Shown here: one piece after another, positions 1 through 11,311 of the stretch | Numbering within the stretch: position 1 is the stretch's first letter | Layout: the number at the start of each line of letters is the position of its first letter | Origin: Crossaster papposus | Lineage: Eukaryota > Echinodermata > Asteroidea > Velatida > Solasteridae | Length of the DNA: 64,000 bases | NCBI GenBank assembly: GCA_037893245.1 | Contig: JBAIAA010000543.1 | Coordinates: forward strand, 868,001 to 932,000 | Direction: 5' to 3' | Made by a program: the position numbers and the translations under genes | Notes under the pieces: model-generated | What the model saw: only the letters and a program-made list of their open reading frames with translations | The model's database searches: none | Told to the model about the DNA's origin: nothing

Positions 1-3000
1 ATCTTGCCAATTTTCTTTCAGAAACATATGGGGGTGGTGTTCTAAGTGTATGCCAAGTTTCAAGTCGGTCGGATTTACTGAAGTGCCAAAGTCAATAGTC
101 TGAATAAAAACGTGTACAAAACCTATGGGGAAATGTTCACCTTTAACGTGAGGTCACGTGACCTTGAATGACGTAATCGCAACGAATTTCTTCTTGGACC
201 GTTCTTGGGTGGTTGTCTAAATGTATGCTAAGTCTCAAGTCGATCGAATTTACCAAAGTGTCAAAGTGCCCTGTCTGAACAAACGTGTGCAAATCCTATA
301 GAGAAAAGTCTGAAAAAGGAGAAAAAACAAAACAAAAAAAACTAGACATGTGTTTGTGGACAAACACAGAGCTGTTTCGAGTGTCTAAACTTACTTTTAA
401 TATGTGTGTGGTGGTCTTTTGTGTGTGCCAAGTCTCAAGTCGATCAGATTTACTAAAGTGTCAAAGGCAATAGTCTAAAGAAAAACGTGTACAAAACCTA
501 TGGAAAAAAATGAAACTTTAACATGACGCCCCGTGACCTTGAATGACGTAATTGTGCCGAATTTCTCCTAGGGCCGTGTGTGGATGGTGGTCTAAGTGTG
601 TGTCAAGTCTCAAGTCGTTCGGATTTACTAAAGTGTCAAAGTCAATAGTCTAAAGAAAAACGTGTACAAAACAAATGGGAGAAAAATGTGAACCTTTAAT
701 GTGACGTCACGTGACCTTGAATGACGCAATCGTGCCAATTTTCTTTCAGAAACATATGGGGGTGGTGTTCTAAGTGTATACCAAGTTTCAAGTCGGTCGG
801 ATTTACTGAAGTGCCAAAGTCAATAGTCTGAATAAAAACGTGTACAAAACCTATGGGGAAATTTTCACCTTTAACGTGAGGTCACGTGACCTTGAATGAC
901 GTAATCGCAACGACTTTCTTCTAGGACCGTCCTTGGGTGGTTGTCTAAATGTATGCTAAGTCTCAAGTCGATCGAATTTACCAAAGTGTCAAAGTGCCCT
1001 GTCTGAACAAACGTGTGCAAATCCTATAGAGAAAAGTCTGAAAAAGGAGAAAAAAAAAACAAAAAAAAAATAGACATGTGTTTGTGGACAAACACAGAGC
1101 TGTTTCGAGTGTCTAAACTTACTTTTAATATGTGTGTGGTGGTCTTTTGTGTGTGCCAAGTCTCAAGTCGATCAGATTTACTAAAGTGTCAAGGGCAATA
1201 GTCTAAAGAAAAACGTGTACAAAATCTATGGGGAAAAATGAAACTTTAACGTGACGCCCCGTGACCTTGAATGGCGTAATCGTGCCAAATTTCTTTTAGG
1301 GCCGTCTGTGGATGGTGGTCTAAGTGTGTGCCAAGTCTCAAGTCGATCGGATTCACTAAAGTGTCAAAGTCAACAGTCTAAACAAAAACGTGTACAAAAC
1401 CAATGGGAGAAAAATGTGCACCTTTAATGTGACGTCACGTGAACTTGAATGACGCAATCGTGCCGAATTTCTTTCAGAAACATCTAGGGGTGGTGTTCTA
1501 AGTGTATGCCAAGTTTCAAGTCGATCGGATCTCCCAAAGTGTCAAAGTGTATTGTCTGAACAAACGTGTACAAATCCTATGGAGAACAAAAGGCAAAGAA
1601 AAACAAAAAAAAACTAGACATGTGTTTGTGGACAAACACAGAGCTGTTTCGAGTGTCTTTCAATATGTGTTAGATGGTCTTTTGTGTGTGCCAAGTCTCA
1701 AGTCGTTCAGATTTACTAGTGTCAAAGTCAATAGTCTTAAGAAAAACGTGTACAAAACCTATGGGGGAAAATTGAACATTTAACGTGACGCCCCGTGACC
1801 TTGAATTACCTAATCGTTCCGAATTTCTTCTAGGGCCGCCTGTGGATGGTGGTCTCAGTGTGTGTCAAGTCTCAAGTCGATCGGATTTACTAAAGTGTCA
1901 AAGTCAATAGTCTAAAGAAAAACGTGTACAAAACCAATGGGAGAAAAATGTTAACCTTTAATGTGACGTCACGTCACCCTGAAAGACGAAATCGTGCCGA
2001 ATTTCTTTCAGAAACACCTGGGGTGGTGTTCTAAGTGTATGCCAAGTTTCAAGTCGGTCGGATTTACCAAAGTGTCAAAGTCAATAGTTTAAAGAAAAAC
2101 GTGTACAAAACCTATGGGAAAAATTTCACCTTTAACGCGAAGTCACGTGACCTTGAGTGACGTAATCGCAACGAATTTCTTCTAGGACCGTCCTTGGATG
2201 GTTGTCTAAATGTATGCCAAGTCTGAAGTCGATCGGATTTACTAAAGTACCTAAGTGACCTGTCCGAACAAACGTGTACAAATCCTATGGAGAAAAGTCT
2301 GAAAAAGGAGAAAAAAACCAAAAAAATAGACATGTGTTTGTGGACAAACACAGAGCTGTTTCGCATGTCTAAAATGACTTTCAATATTGGGGTGGTCTAA
2401 GTGTGTTCCAAGTCTAAAGTCGATCGAATAAACCAAAGTGCCAAAGATATATTGGTTGAAACAAAACCGTGTACAAATCGTATGGGAAGAATGTGACCTT
2501 TAATGTGACGTCACATGACCCCCGATGATGTCATCATGACGATTTTCCTCTTGACCCTCCTTTCAATATTGGGGTGGTCTAAGTGTGTTCCAAGTCTAAA
2601 GTCGATCGAATAAACCAAAGTGCCAAAGATATATTGGTTGAAAACAAAACGTGTACAAATCGTATGGGAAGAATTTGACCTTTAATTTGACGTCACATGA
2701 CACCCACGATGACATCATCATGATGTCATTTTATTTTTCGTCTATAACACACACTGGAATACTTGCATACCATGTTTGACCCCAATCGGACCTGTACTTC
2801 CAGAGATAGAGGGTCCTAAAAATTGAACCTTTAATATGACGTCCCATGACCCCGGATGACGTCATCATGACAATTTTCCCCTTGGGCCTCCTGGAGATGG
2901 TGGTCGAGGTGTGTGCTCAGTCTCAAGTCGATCAAATTTACGAAAGTATTAAAATCAATAGTCTGACGAAAAACGTGTACAAACCCTATGGGGAAAGAAT

Positions 3001-3355
3001 TTGCACCTTTAACGTCACGTCACGTGACCTTGAAAGACGCAATCGTGCCGAATTTCTTTCAGGGACATCTGGGAGTGGGCTTCTAAGTGTATGCCAAGTT
3101 TCAAGTCGGTCGGATTGAACAAAGTGTCAAAGTCAATAGTCTGAAGAAAAACGTGTACAAAACCTATGGGAAAAATGGTACCTTTAAAATGACGTCACGT
3201 GACCTTGAATGACGTAATCGCGACAAATTTCTTCTAGGACCGTCCTTGGGTGGTTGTCTAAATGTATTCCAAGTCTCAAGTAGATCGGATTTACCAAAGT
3301 GTCAAAGTGCTATGCCAGAGAAAACGTGTACAAATCCTATGGGAAAAAGTCTGAA
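1..3355. repeat. Tandem array of ~182-bp units with a 728-bp higher-order repeat
   Basis: Units of about 182 bp recur from the first base. Each carries a block like AAGTCTCAAGTCGATCGG, then AAACGTGTACAAAACC, then a GTGACGTCACGTGACC-like block. In the left part the units form a higher-order repeat: the stretch at 285-473 recurs at 1013-1201, a spacing of 728 bp (four units). One unit per higher-order repeat is distinct, with an A-rich insert and the motif AGACATGTGTTTGTGG. Units from about 2380 to 3350 are more diverged. Short open frames inside are repeat shadows with no recognisable domain. The array continues off the left edge. Confidence 0.85.
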
Positions 3356-3380
3356 GAAAAAAAAAAAAAAAAAAAAAAAT
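3356..3380. repeat. Poly-A tract at the end of the array
   Basis: A run of about 22 A ends the repeat array, just before the two hairpins. It could be the tail of a retroposed unit or simple slippage. Confidence 0.6.
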
Positions 3381-3394
3381 TTAACGAAAACAAA

Positions 3395-3423
3395 AGCTGT
3401 TTCGGTGAAAAACCGAAACAGCT
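3395..3423. repeat. Perfect stem-loop, 11-bp stem
   Basis: AGCTGTTTCGG and its exact complement CCGAAACAGCT are separated by a 7-base loop. The flanks are A/T-rich and partly complementary (TTTAAC... and ...GTTAAA), so the fold may be longer. A partial copy of the motif (AGCTGTTTCG) occurs in the adjacent array near 370. Confidence 0.75.
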
Positions 3424-3463
3424 AAAACAAAAAGTTAAAATAAAACACTTTAACAAAAACAAT

Positions 3464-3493
3464 AGCTGTTTCGGCTGAATTGCCGAAACAGCT
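3464..3493. repeat. Second perfect stem-loop, 12-bp stem
   Basis: AGCTGTTTCGGC pairs exactly with GCCGAAACAGCT around the loop TGAATT. It has the same stem as the hairpin at 3395-3423 but a different loop. The spacing between hairpin starts is 69 bp. The stem is kept while the loop differs. Confidence 0.75.
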
Positions 3494-3756
3494 AATAAAG
3501 TTGACGAGGATCTTAAACATTATGAAGTGAATAACTCCGAACCCTATTTTAAAAAGCATACATTTTAGTATTCGCCAAATAAAAAAACATTAACGAATAA
3601 AGACTAAGGGCCAAAGTCATAAACGATGATGATCACCGGATTATTTTAGTCATGTACAACTATTGTACGGTGGCTAAAACAGAGAATTGTGCGTGTGGAT
3701 AAACTCCTGAGATCATCGCAATTCAGTAAGAAATCCAGCCGTGTACAAGCTCCTGC
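3494..3756. other. Intergenic, no gene seen
   Basis: Mixed-composition DNA between the hairpins and the Harbinger left end. I see no domain-bearing frame or repeat here. Confidence 0.5.
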
Positions 3757-3759
3757 TAA

Positions 3760-3817
3760 AGGCGCTGTCACACTGTTGCGTATGGCACCAGCGTATGAGT
3801 TGCGTATTAAAATATCA
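3760..3817 (+). repeat. Harbinger left terminal inverted repeat
   Basis: Matches the complement of 12809-12866 over about 58 bases with few mismatches. Confidence 0.8.
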
Positions 3818-4305
3818 CTCATACGCAGACCTACGCTGACATACGGTAGGGGTACGATAGGGATAGGTTGTATACGTTACAAGCACGGTGGCATACGCTG
3901 ATATACGCTGGGATACGCCGAGGCCGAACTAATTTTGTAAGCATGGTTAAAAATTGTGTGCGTATGTCTGCGTATGGTTCATACGCTAAGCATACGCTAG
4001 GCATACGCTATGCATACGCTGAATACGCCAGAGGTACGCCAGAGGTAGGTTACGCATAGGTCGAGTACGCTGGACATCAGTTGCCATAGGTTGGCATGAA
4101 GGTTTACCATACAGCTAGCGTATTGATAGCGCATTGATAGCGTATGAGTAACGTACTTGTAACGTATGTCTGACGTATCTGCAACGTATATAGACATATT
4201 GGCGTATGCCTGACGATTGAGTAACGTATTTAGCGTACAACTAGCGTATTATTGGCGTATGGCCAGCGTATAACCCAGCGTATTGCCAGCGTTTTGAGAA
4301 AGTAT

Positions 4306-4320
4306 ATATATATATAGGCT
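4306..4320 (+). promoter_or_regulatory. Putative transposase TATA box, copy 1
   Basis: A TATATATA run lies about 180 bp upstream of the transposase-coding frame and is followed by GGCTCCTATTTCTAGC. The same arrangement recurs in copies 2 and 3 (near 5085 and 5872). The role is inferred from position and composition only. Confidence 0.4.
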
Positions 4321-4486
4321 CCTATTTCTAGCTCTTCTTCAGTTCTTCTTTGACCTTAGACCAGAGAGGATGGAGCTAGCTCTTCTCCAGCACTAGCATG
4401 ATCTGATCGATTTTGCAGTTCACCAGATCCAACAGAACATAATCTGAAGGAGGAGGAGGAGAAGAAGAAGAAGACGTGAAGTTTGG

Positions 4487-4690
4487 GTGAGACCATGGAT
4501 CGGCAGGCGACGGCAGTTTGACCTATACGACAAGTTTTTGGTGGAGCTCCGAAACGAAGACCAAAGACCATTCAAGAACTTCATGCGGATGCCCCCCCCC
4601 TTGATGTTCGATGAGCTGCTAGCCAGAGTGGGCCCAGGATCACAAAAAAAACACCTGGTACAGGGATCCCCTGGAGCCTGGCCTGAAGCT
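4487..4690 (+). pseudogene. Harbinger transposase N-terminal fragment, copy 1
   Basis: Translates as the N-terminal region of a PIF/Harbinger (HARBI1-type) transposase. An arginine-rich start is followed by LVELRNEDQRPFKNFMRM and FDELLARVGP, the helical region ahead of the DDE core. After about 65 residues the frame runs into the start of tandem copy 2 (subterminal AGCGTATG DNA) and codes nonsense. A C-run makes proline codons at the position following the FMRM motif. It cannot encode a working enzyme. Confidence 0.7.
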
Positions 4691-5265
4691 GGGATTCGCC
4701 GAGGCCGAACTAATTTTGTAAGCATGGTTAAAAATTGTGTGCGTATGCCTGCGTATGGTTCATACGCTAAGCATACGCTAGGCATACGCTATGCATACGC
4801 TGAATACGCCAGAGGTACGCCAGAGGTAGGTTACGCATAGGTCGAGTACGCTGGACATCAGTTGCCATAGGTTGGCATGAAGGTTTACCATACAGCTAGC
4901 GTATTGATAGCGCATTGATAGCGTATGAGTAACGTACTTGTAACGTATGTCTGACGTATCTGCAACGTATATAGACATATTGGCGTATGCCTGACGATTG
5001 AGTAACGTATTTAGCGTACAACTAGCGTATTATTGGCGTATGGCCAGCGTATAACCCAGCGTATTGCCAGCGTTTTGAGAAAGTATATATATATAGGCTC
5101 CTATTTCTAGCTCTTCTTCAGTTCTTCTTTGACCTTAGACCAGAGAGGATGGAGCTAGCTCTTCTCCAGCACTAGCATGATCTGATCGATTTTGCAATTC
5201 ACCAGATCCAACATAACATAATCTGAAGGAGGAGGAGGAGAAGAAGAAGAAGACGTGAAGTTTGG

Positions 5266-5476
5266 GTGAGACCATGGATCGGCAGGCGACGGCAGTTTGA
5301 CCTATACGACAAGTTTTTGGTGGAGCTCCGAAACGAAGACCAAAGACCATTCAAGAACTTCATGCGGATGCCCCCCCCCCCCCCCCTTGATGTTCGATGA
5401 GCTGCTAGCCAGAGTGGGCCCAGGATCACCAAAAAAAACACCTGGTACAGGGATCCCCTGGAGCCTGGCCTGAAGC
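5266..5476 (+). pseudogene. Harbinger transposase N-terminal fragment, copy 2
   Basis: Second copy of the fragment at 4487-4690, about 780 bp downstream. The poly-C tract near 5371 is much longer than in copy 1 and shifts the reading frame. The fragment stops at the copy 2/copy 3 junction. Confidence 0.65.
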
Positions 5477-6051
5477 TGGGATACGCCGAGGCCGAACTAA
5501 TTTTGTAAGCATGGTTAAAAATTGTGTGCGTATGCCTGCGTATGGTTCATACGCTAAGCATATGCTAGGCATACGCTATGCATACGCTGAATACGCCAGA
5601 GGTACGCCAGAGGTAGGTTACGCATAGGTCGAGTACGCTGGACATCAGTTGCCATAGGTTTGCATGAAGGTTTACCATACAGCTAGCGTATTGATAGCGC
5701 ATTGATAGCGTATGAGTAACGTACTTGTAACGTATGTCTGACGTATCTGCAACGTATATAGACATATTGGCGTATGCCTGACGATTGAGTAACGTATTTA
5801 GCGTACAACTAGCGTATTATTGGCGTATGGCCAGCGTATAACCCAGCGTATTGCCAGCGTTTTGAGAAAGTATATATATATAGGCTCCTATTTCTAGCTC
5901 TTCTTCAGTTCTTCTTTGACCTTAGACCAGAGAGGATGGAGCTAGCTCTTCTCCAGCACTAGCATGATCTGATCGATTTTGCAATTCACCAGATCCAACA
6001 GAACATAATCTGAAGGAGGAGGAGGAGAAGAAGAAGAAGACGTGAAGTTTG

Positions 6052-6720
6052 GGTGAGACCATGGATCGGCAGGCGACGGCAGTTTGACCTATACGACAAG
6101 TTTTTGGTGGAGCTCCGAAACGAAGACCAAAGACCATTCAAGAACTTCATGCGGATGCCCCCCCCCCCCCCCCCCCTTGATGTTCGATGAGCTGCTAACC
6201 AGAGTGGGCCCAGGATCACCACAAAAACACCTGGTACAGGGATCCCCTGGAGCCTGGCCTGAAGCTTGCACTGACTTTGTGCCACCTTGCCTCTGGGAGC
6301 AAGTACTCAAGCATGCAGTACGGGTGGAGGGTCCCCCACAACAACAACAACAACATCCCCTCTACTATCAAGGTCATCGTGAAAGTCTGCATTGTCCTTC
6401 ACAATCTGGTGAGGATACGTTACCCTGGACTCCAGAACCAGCAGCTCGACCGCGCAGTGAACATGAACCGTGACTTCATCCTTGGAGCATTGAGGAAGGA
6501 GAGCAACTTGTAGGACACACATATAGTTGCTGGCAGTAACACCTCCACCAAGAAAGGAAAAATGCAGAGGAACCCCCTGAAGCACTGGGCCAACTCTCCA
6601 GCAGATGCAGTTCGTTCCATGGCAAGACAAGACGATTTAGAGGATTTGGCTGTGGTGACTGTTGTTGTGGTGACTCTTGTTGTAGTGAATGACAACACTG
6701 TTGTTGTAGTAACTGTTAAT
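6052..6720 (+). pseudogene. Harbinger transposase, copy 3, with the catalytic core deleted
   Basis: This is the only copy that continues past the N-terminal segment. After a poly-C frameshift near 6158, a later frame (6277-6513) reads HLASGSKYSSMQYGWRVPHN, a conserved Harbinger block. It then jumps through a CAA-rich stretch to VCIVLHNLVRIRYP and LQNQQLD, which belong to the extreme C-terminal part of the family. The roughly 200 residues between these blocks, which carry the DDE nuclease residues, are absent. A (GTTGTTGTG)-like microsatellite follows at 6650-6720. The gene is non-autonomous; any movement would need a transposase from elsewhere. Confidence 0.75.
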
Positions 6721-6868
6721 GTTGGGAGTTCCCCATCCTGAGAACCGAGGTCAAGAGGAGAATCCAGGTAGCCACTAAGTCCTTAGATGTTGGACAGACC
6801 GAAAATGTTCGGGAAGCTGGTCTGTAAGGCTGTACCTGAACTGGGCTGGGTTGGACTGGGCTGGTTCC

Positions 6869-7354
6869 TCAGTACCTGGGCAGCAGAACCCAAGGAGGCA
6901 GACACTGTGGTGGTGGTGGGGTGCGCTGTTGCTGCTGCTGCTGTTGAGTTTGCTGAGAAGGTTGCTGAGGAGAAGGCATCATCTGATGTAGAGAAGGATG
7001 TGGAGGCATCTGCTGATGTGAATTATGTAAGGGTTGCTGGTGGTTACTGCTCATTGTACTCCATAGATTGTGAACCTCACACTGATGATGCTGGAGGCAC
7101 GTTTCTCCACATGTGGGGAGCTGGCTGATACTGCTCGGAGGTTGATGGTGCTGAGGAGCTGTACGAGCCAAAGGACGGTGCTGAACTGGGCCGCAGTTAG
7201 TGAGGTGTTTGAGAGTGGCGGGTTTGCGGGGTTTCTTGGATGGGGGAGCTCCCATGGCACTTGGAATGTCATCATCACTGTCCTCATCCATCAGGTCAGA
7301 CAGCAATCTGTTGGTGGTGGACCTTGTCTTCTTGTACTTCATCATCATCATCAT
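6869..7354 (-). pseudogene. Harbinger second gene, C-terminal part (Q/P-rich), cut off by the LINE
   Basis: A minus-strand frame of 161 residues. It reads KYKKTRSTTNRLLSDLMDED, a basic stretch next to an acidic one, then a long tail rich in H, P and Q with a run of seven glutamines. Its apparent start is a run of ATG codons that is the LINE's 3' microsatellite, so the true start lies across the LINE. The matching N-terminal part is at 12224-12556. Harbinger elements normally carry a second, DNA-binding (Myb/SANT or MADF type) gene divergent from the transposase. Position and orientation fit that role, but the fold is not clear from this fragment. Confidence 0.55.
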
Positions 7355-7632
7355 GTTACTTTATTTCCACACAACAATATTATATTATATTATGAAATAT
7401 TTAAACCACTGCAGAATAAGTGTGGATGGGGGCCCCCAAAAAGCAAGCTTGTCGAGTGGGGGCTCCCACTAACAAATAAGAGCTAATTACATATACATGT
7501 TGGACAAATAACAAACAAAAACACGATATACAATTATTGTAGTAGCATATTAGAGAGAAACAAAAAACACTTATAACCTGTACTTATAACCTGTTGCCTG
7601 TAACCCCGTGAAGCAGAGACATATTTTTATCA

Positions 7633-9084
7633 TCAGTTTGAATATTTATATAATAATTTAATTTTGTACTTGCGTTTAAAAGTACGTAGGCTGGATATAG
7701 CTTTGATAGAGGGGTCAATAGAACCCCACAGCTTGGGGCCTTCATGTTTCACTGTAGCTTTAGCAAGCTTAGTACGAGCATAAGAACGATGAAATTCCTT
7801 GCATTGTCTTGTGGAGTAAGAATGAACTTGTTGATTTGTTGTGAATAGCGAGCAAATGGAGTTTGGTAATTTAGTGTTACTAAGTTGGTGCATGAAGGAG
7901 CCAAGCTGGAGACCGTAAATATCAAAGACTTTCAATGTATTACAATTATAAAAAAGGAGATTACTATGGTCATTGAAATTAACATTGTTAATTATACGTA
8001 AAGCCTTCTTCTGTAATTTAAGTATTCTATTAATTTGACCTATACCACTATTTCCCCATTCTAGAATGCCATATGAAATGTAAGGCAAGATAAGGGTATT
8101 ATAAAGAACCATTACAATATCACGGGGAAAAAATTGTTTTAATTTACAAAGAATACCTACATTTCTTGAAATAACTGTACATATGTAATTGACATGCCGT
8201 TTCCATGTGAGACTGTCGTCGATCATTATGCCCAAAAATTTAATGCAATTGGTTTTTATAATTCTAGTATTGTCAATGATAATTTCAGGAATTTGATATT
8301 GCTTTTTGGTAAATAACATATAATTAGTTTTTTTAACATTAAGGGATAACTTGTTTGCTTTTATCCAAGACGATATTTTTTCCATTTCACAATTAATTAT
8401 GTCAAAAAGTACATTCATATCACTATGGCTATAAAATAAATTACTGTCATCAGCAAATAAGATAAAAGAAAGTACATCAGAGAATTGGTCAAAATCATTA
8501 ATGTAGATTGAAAATAAAAGGGGGCCCAAAATAGAGCCCTGGGGGACACCACAAGAAATATTACAAAAAGTAGATTGAATACCAGAAATCGATACAAATT
8601 GCTGACGATTAGAAAGGTAACTCCTGAACCAATCCAAGGCAACTCCTCTTATTCCATAGTGTTTAAGCTTAAATAGTAGTATTTCATGATCAACTGTATC
8701 GAAGGCCTTGGAGAGGTCCAGGAAAATTCCAATCGTAGAAGTAGATGCATCTAGATCAGTTGTTATTTTGTCAATTAATTTAATTATAGCATGTATAGTT
8801 GAATGGTTTTCCCGAAATCCATACTGATTATTAGATATACTGTTGTGTTTGTTTAAAAATTGTAAGGTTTGTTTATAAATAACTCTTTCCATAATTTTGG
8901 AAAAAGATGTCAGAACAGAAATAGGTCGATAATTGTTAACAGATTTGGGATTTCCATTTTTAAAAACTGGAGTGATCCTGGCAATCTTCATTTTGTCAGG
9001 TACTTCACCTGATAAAATGGAAAGATTAATAATATATGCAAAGGTTTGGATATTGCCTGGATCACTAGTTTGAGCAATGAACAA
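7633..9084 (-). CDS. LINE ORF2, reverse transcriptase part
   Basis: 483 residues carrying the RT fingers, palm and thumb of a CR1/Jockey-type LINE. Visible motifs are NYRPISVL (residues 51-58), [10 protein letters not shown] (121-130, first catalytic Asp), [10 protein letters not shown] (179-188) and FADDSNLF (210-217, catalytic Asp pair). The C-terminal part has a WKRHVNYIC thumb block. It would copy LINE RNA at a nicked target. The frame is open to the end, but the N-terminal link to the upstream endonuclease frame is broken near 9060, so the listed start is not the true start. The preceding frame (8988-10109) carries the immediately upstream RT residues. Confidence 0.9.
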   Translation of the reverse strand: MFIAQTSDPGNIQTFAYIINLSILSGEVPDKMKIARITPVFKNGNPKSVNNYRPISVLTSFSKIMERVIYKQTLQFLNKHNSISNNQYGFRENHSTIHAIIKLIDKITTDLDASTSTIGIFLDLSKAFDTVDHEILLFKLKHYGIRGVALDWFRSYLSNRQQFVSISGIQSTFCNISCGVPQGSILGPLLFSIYINDFDQFSDVLSFILFADDSNLFYSHSDMNVLFDIINCEMEKISSWIKANKLSLNVKKTNYMLFTKKQYQIPEIIIDNTRIIKTNCIKFLGIMIDDSLTWKRHVNYICTVISRNVGILCKLKQFFPRDIVMVLYNTLILPYISYGILEWGNSGIGQINRILKLQKKALRIINNVNFNDHSNLLFYNCNTLKVFDIYGLQLGSFMHQLSNTKLPNSICSLFTTNQQVHSYSTRQCKEFHRSYARTKLAKATVKHEGPKLWGSIDPSIKAISSLRTFKRKYKIKLLYKYSN

Positions 9085-10109
9085 CTAATCTGATCGAAGC
9101 CTGCACTAGTTTTATTAGGTAAATTGCGTACAATATCAGTAACTTCTTCCTCAGAAACTGGAGAAAGAAAAATAGAATTAGGATTTGAGTTGACTAAGTA
9201 ATCATCGAAACTAGGGTCTTTACTGCTATAAGATAGTGTACTGGAAAGGTTTTTTCCGACGTTAATAAAATAACTATTAAAATGATCTGCAATAAAGTGA
9301 GGATTACTAATATTTATACCATCAATATCAATTGAACTAATTTTTGATTGTAGTCTATTTTGGAGCACACTATTAATTATTTTCCAAGTATTTTTAATAT
9401 TACCTTTTTCTTTCTCAAACTGCTTAGTGTAATAAGCCTGCTTTGAATTACGAAGGACTTTAGTAAGTATATTTTTAAAACGCACGTACTCAGAGCGATT
9501 AGTATCTGTAGGCCTGGCAATATACCTATGATAAAGCTTATTTTTGTGACATATTGATTTGCATAAACTAACTGTAACCCATGGACATTTAGAAGTTAAT
9601 TTGCGTGATTTAGATTTATTTTGCTTAACTGGAATATGGTTATTTTGACAAGCGTCGAAAATATCGTTAAAATTAACAAAAGCAGAATTAACATCACTAG
9701 CATTTAAAACCGATTCCCAATTGTGGGTAAGAAATTCATGTTTAAAATTATCAAGGTTATCACATGTGTAATCCCGAGTAAAAATATGTTGGGGGTTATG
9801 TTGATTTAAATTAAGTGGAAAAGAGGTAAATATTGGAAAATGATCAGACAGATCAGTAACAATAATGCCCGAAGGCGGAATTGGTAATACATTTGAAAAA
9901 ATGTTGTCAATAAGGGTGGCTGAAGTATTTGTAACCCTTGTTGGTCTAAGAATTAATGGTAAACATGAAGAGGAATAGACTGTATCTAAATATTCTTGTG
10001 GGTGGCCATTACAATCAGAAGTAAGCAAATTCAAATTAAAATCACCAGTTACAAGGACAAATTTGTTCTCGTTAGACACATGATGAAACAATGCTTGAGA
10101 ACATATCAA
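8988..10109 (-). CDS. LINE ORF2, endonuclease C-terminal half and linker to RT
   Basis: 373 residues. The first 95 are the second half of an apurinic/apyrimidinic-like endonuclease: TGDFNLNLL (21-29), LIDNIF (66-71) and DLSDHFPIF (86-94, with the catalytic SDH). The rest is the linker to the RT, including ...[11 protein letters not shown] near the end, a typical start of the RT region. The frame is lost after that, near 9060. The listed start is only the first ATG after a frameshift near 10106; the upstream endonuclease half is in the next entry. Confidence 0.85.
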   Translation of the reverse strand: MICSQALFHHVSNENKFVLVTGDFNLNLLTSDCNGHPQEYLDTVYSSSCLPLILRPTRVTNTSATLIDNIFSNVLPIPPSGIIVTDLSDHFPIFTSFPLNLNQHNPQHIFTRDYTCDNLDNFKHEFLTHNWESVLNASDVNSAFVNFNDIFDACQNNHIPVKQNKSKSRKLTSKCPWVTVSLCKSICHKNKLYHRYIARPTDTNRSEYVRFKNILTKVLRNSKQAYYTKQFEKEKGNIKNTWKIINSVLQNRLQSKISSIDIDGINISNPHFIADHFNSYFINVGKNLSSTLSYSSKDPSFDDYLVNSNPNSIFLSPVSEEEVTDIVRNLPNKTSAGFDQISCSLLKLVIQAISKPLHILLIFPFYQVKYLTK

Positions 10110-10810
10110 AATATTCTCAAATTTGCGTCCGGGGGTTTATATACAACTCCGACAATAATGTTTTTTGTGTTATTCGAGATAATAATCTCGGAAAATTTAC
10201 ACTCAAAAGAATCATTACCAATGTCATTTAAATCTGGTCTAGGAATATATTGTAAGTCATCCGATATGTAGAGAGCAACCCCACCACCAGCTCTGGCGTC
10301 TCTACTTTTCGTCGTTAATGTGTAGCCCGGTATATTATATTGATTTATACAAGAATTTAAAGATAGCCAAGTTTCAGTTAATCCAATAACAGAAAAACCA
10401 TGACTTAAAGAACAAAGGAAAGATTTTAGGTCATCAAAATGTTTAGGTAAGCTTCTAATATTAACGTGTAGTAATGACAAATTCTCTATGGGATCATGTT
10501 TGAAAAAATCAGTAAAATTATCCAAAGAGTAGTAGGACGAGTTTCGAGTGACATGTTGGGGATTGTCTGGATCGATAAAGGTTGGCAATGCAAGAGAGTC
10601 TAAGTTAAGATTAGTTAAAATATTAAAAATGGAGGAATGGTTAAGACTAAGATTTGAATCCGAGAACACCGTATCAAATTCAATAGGGTCAAGCCCATGA
10701 AACGGAAAGGCGGAACTAATACATTGCGGACATAACCAAGTACTATCATTATTAGCCAAGTTATAATAATCAATAAGATTAAGACCAGTACATGAGTCCA
10801 AAATTGACAA
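10106..10810 (-). CDS. LINE ORF2, PHD finger C-terminal half and endonuclease N-terminal half
   Basis: 234 residues. Residues 1-30 hold the second half of a PHD-like zinc finger ending WLCPQC. Residues 112-230 hold the first half of the endonuclease: LLHVNIRSLPKHFDDL (113-128) and GLTETWL (143-149, catalytic Glu). It ends GVVYKPPDA where the frame breaks near 10106. The first half of the zinc finger is in another frame at 10615-10905. Together the three breaks make ORF2 non-functional as written. Confidence 0.8.
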   Translation of the reverse strand: MSILDSCTGLNLIDYYNLANNDSTWLCPQCISSAFPFHGLDPIEFDTVFSDSNLSLNHSSIFNILTNLNLDSLALPTFIDPDNPQHVTRNSSYYSLDNFTDFFKHDPIENLSLLHVNIRSLPKHFDDLKSFLCSLSHGFSVIGLTETWLSLNSCINQYNIPGYTLTTKSRDARAGGGVALYISDDLQYIPRPDLNDIGNDSFECKFSEIIISNNTKNIIVGVVYKPPDANLRIF

Positions 10811-10905
10811 TAATCACAAAATATACCATTTTGGTTCGTTTTCACGGGGTTACAGCAACTACTACATGGAAATTTAACAGGCATAAGTAAGACGCAACAA
10901 AGCAA
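10615..10905 (-). pseudogene. LINE ORF2 start with PHD finger N-terminal half
   Basis: The first about 35 residues, with FPCSSCCNPVKTNQNG and FCDYCQFWTH, supply the first Cys pairs and the His of a PHD-type zinc finger. The remaining ligands are in the overlapping frame that follows, so a frameshift lies near 10805. After residue 35 this frame is out of phase. PHD fingers ahead of the endonuclease are known in some CR1-group LINEs. Confidence 0.65.
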
Positions 10906-11311
10906 TATGAATTAAAGAATAAAATAAAATAAAGTAACAGACAAAACAGACAAACAGAGGACAGAACAGAGACAAGGGGGCAGGTAAAGTACATTCACAA
11001 GGTGTGTAGATGTTAACAACTAAATGAGTAACAAGTACACAACAATGCATATAATTGTGGAATAGACTACACCTGTATGATGTTCCAATGGATCAAAAAA
11101 AAAATACAAGATACACCAAATACATTTAAAAATACACATGAGAAATTTACACAGCAAGTTAGCACATTGCAAGACATTTCATCAGATGGCGGAAGATGTC
11201 CAGCAGTCACTCACGCCTGGAAGTGGGGCTGGAAATGGGCAGCGGAGCGCAGTATTTCTGGCCATTAATGAAGAGATGACCATTCCGGAATACTGGTTTC
11301 CGACCAGCTTT
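10906..11311 (-). other. LINE inter-ORF spacer and ORF1 tail
   Basis: On the minus strand, about 25 codons after the ORF1 stop still read like ORF1 (RKPVFRNGHLFINGQKY), so the stop at 11312-11314 is premature. The rest is A/C-rich spacer without a gene. Confidence 0.6.

Larger units (their letters stand above)
3909..6266 (+). repeat. Tandem triplication of a ~785-bp promoter plus transposase 5' segment
   Basis: Three near-identical copies lie at about 3909-4690, 4691-5476 and 5477-6266. Each begins GGGAT(A/T)CGCCGAGGCCGAAC and ends GCCTGGCCTGAAGC. Each copy holds AGCGTATG-rich subterminal DNA, a TATA stretch, a presumed leader and the first 60 or so transposase codons. Each also has a poly-C run that lengthens from copy 1 to copy 3. 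Only copy 3 continues into the rest of the transposase. Confidence 0.9.

Noticed and set aside
285-1783. Open frames of 60-93 codons in the left array
   Set aside because: The same frame recurs 728 bp later, with low-complexity K-rich translation; it is explained by the repeat.
3395-3493. Histone-type 3' stem-loop or bacterial terminator
   Set aside because: The stem sequence does not match the histone consensus, no gene ends there, and the window is eukaryotic.
3997-5765. Three identical 66-codon minus-strand frames
   Set aside because: They are made of AGCGTATG-rich subterminal DNA within the triplication, not protein-like.
6084-6698. Longer frames in other phases over the transposase remnant
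   Set aside because: They come from poly-C, CAA and GTT microsatellites read in other phases.
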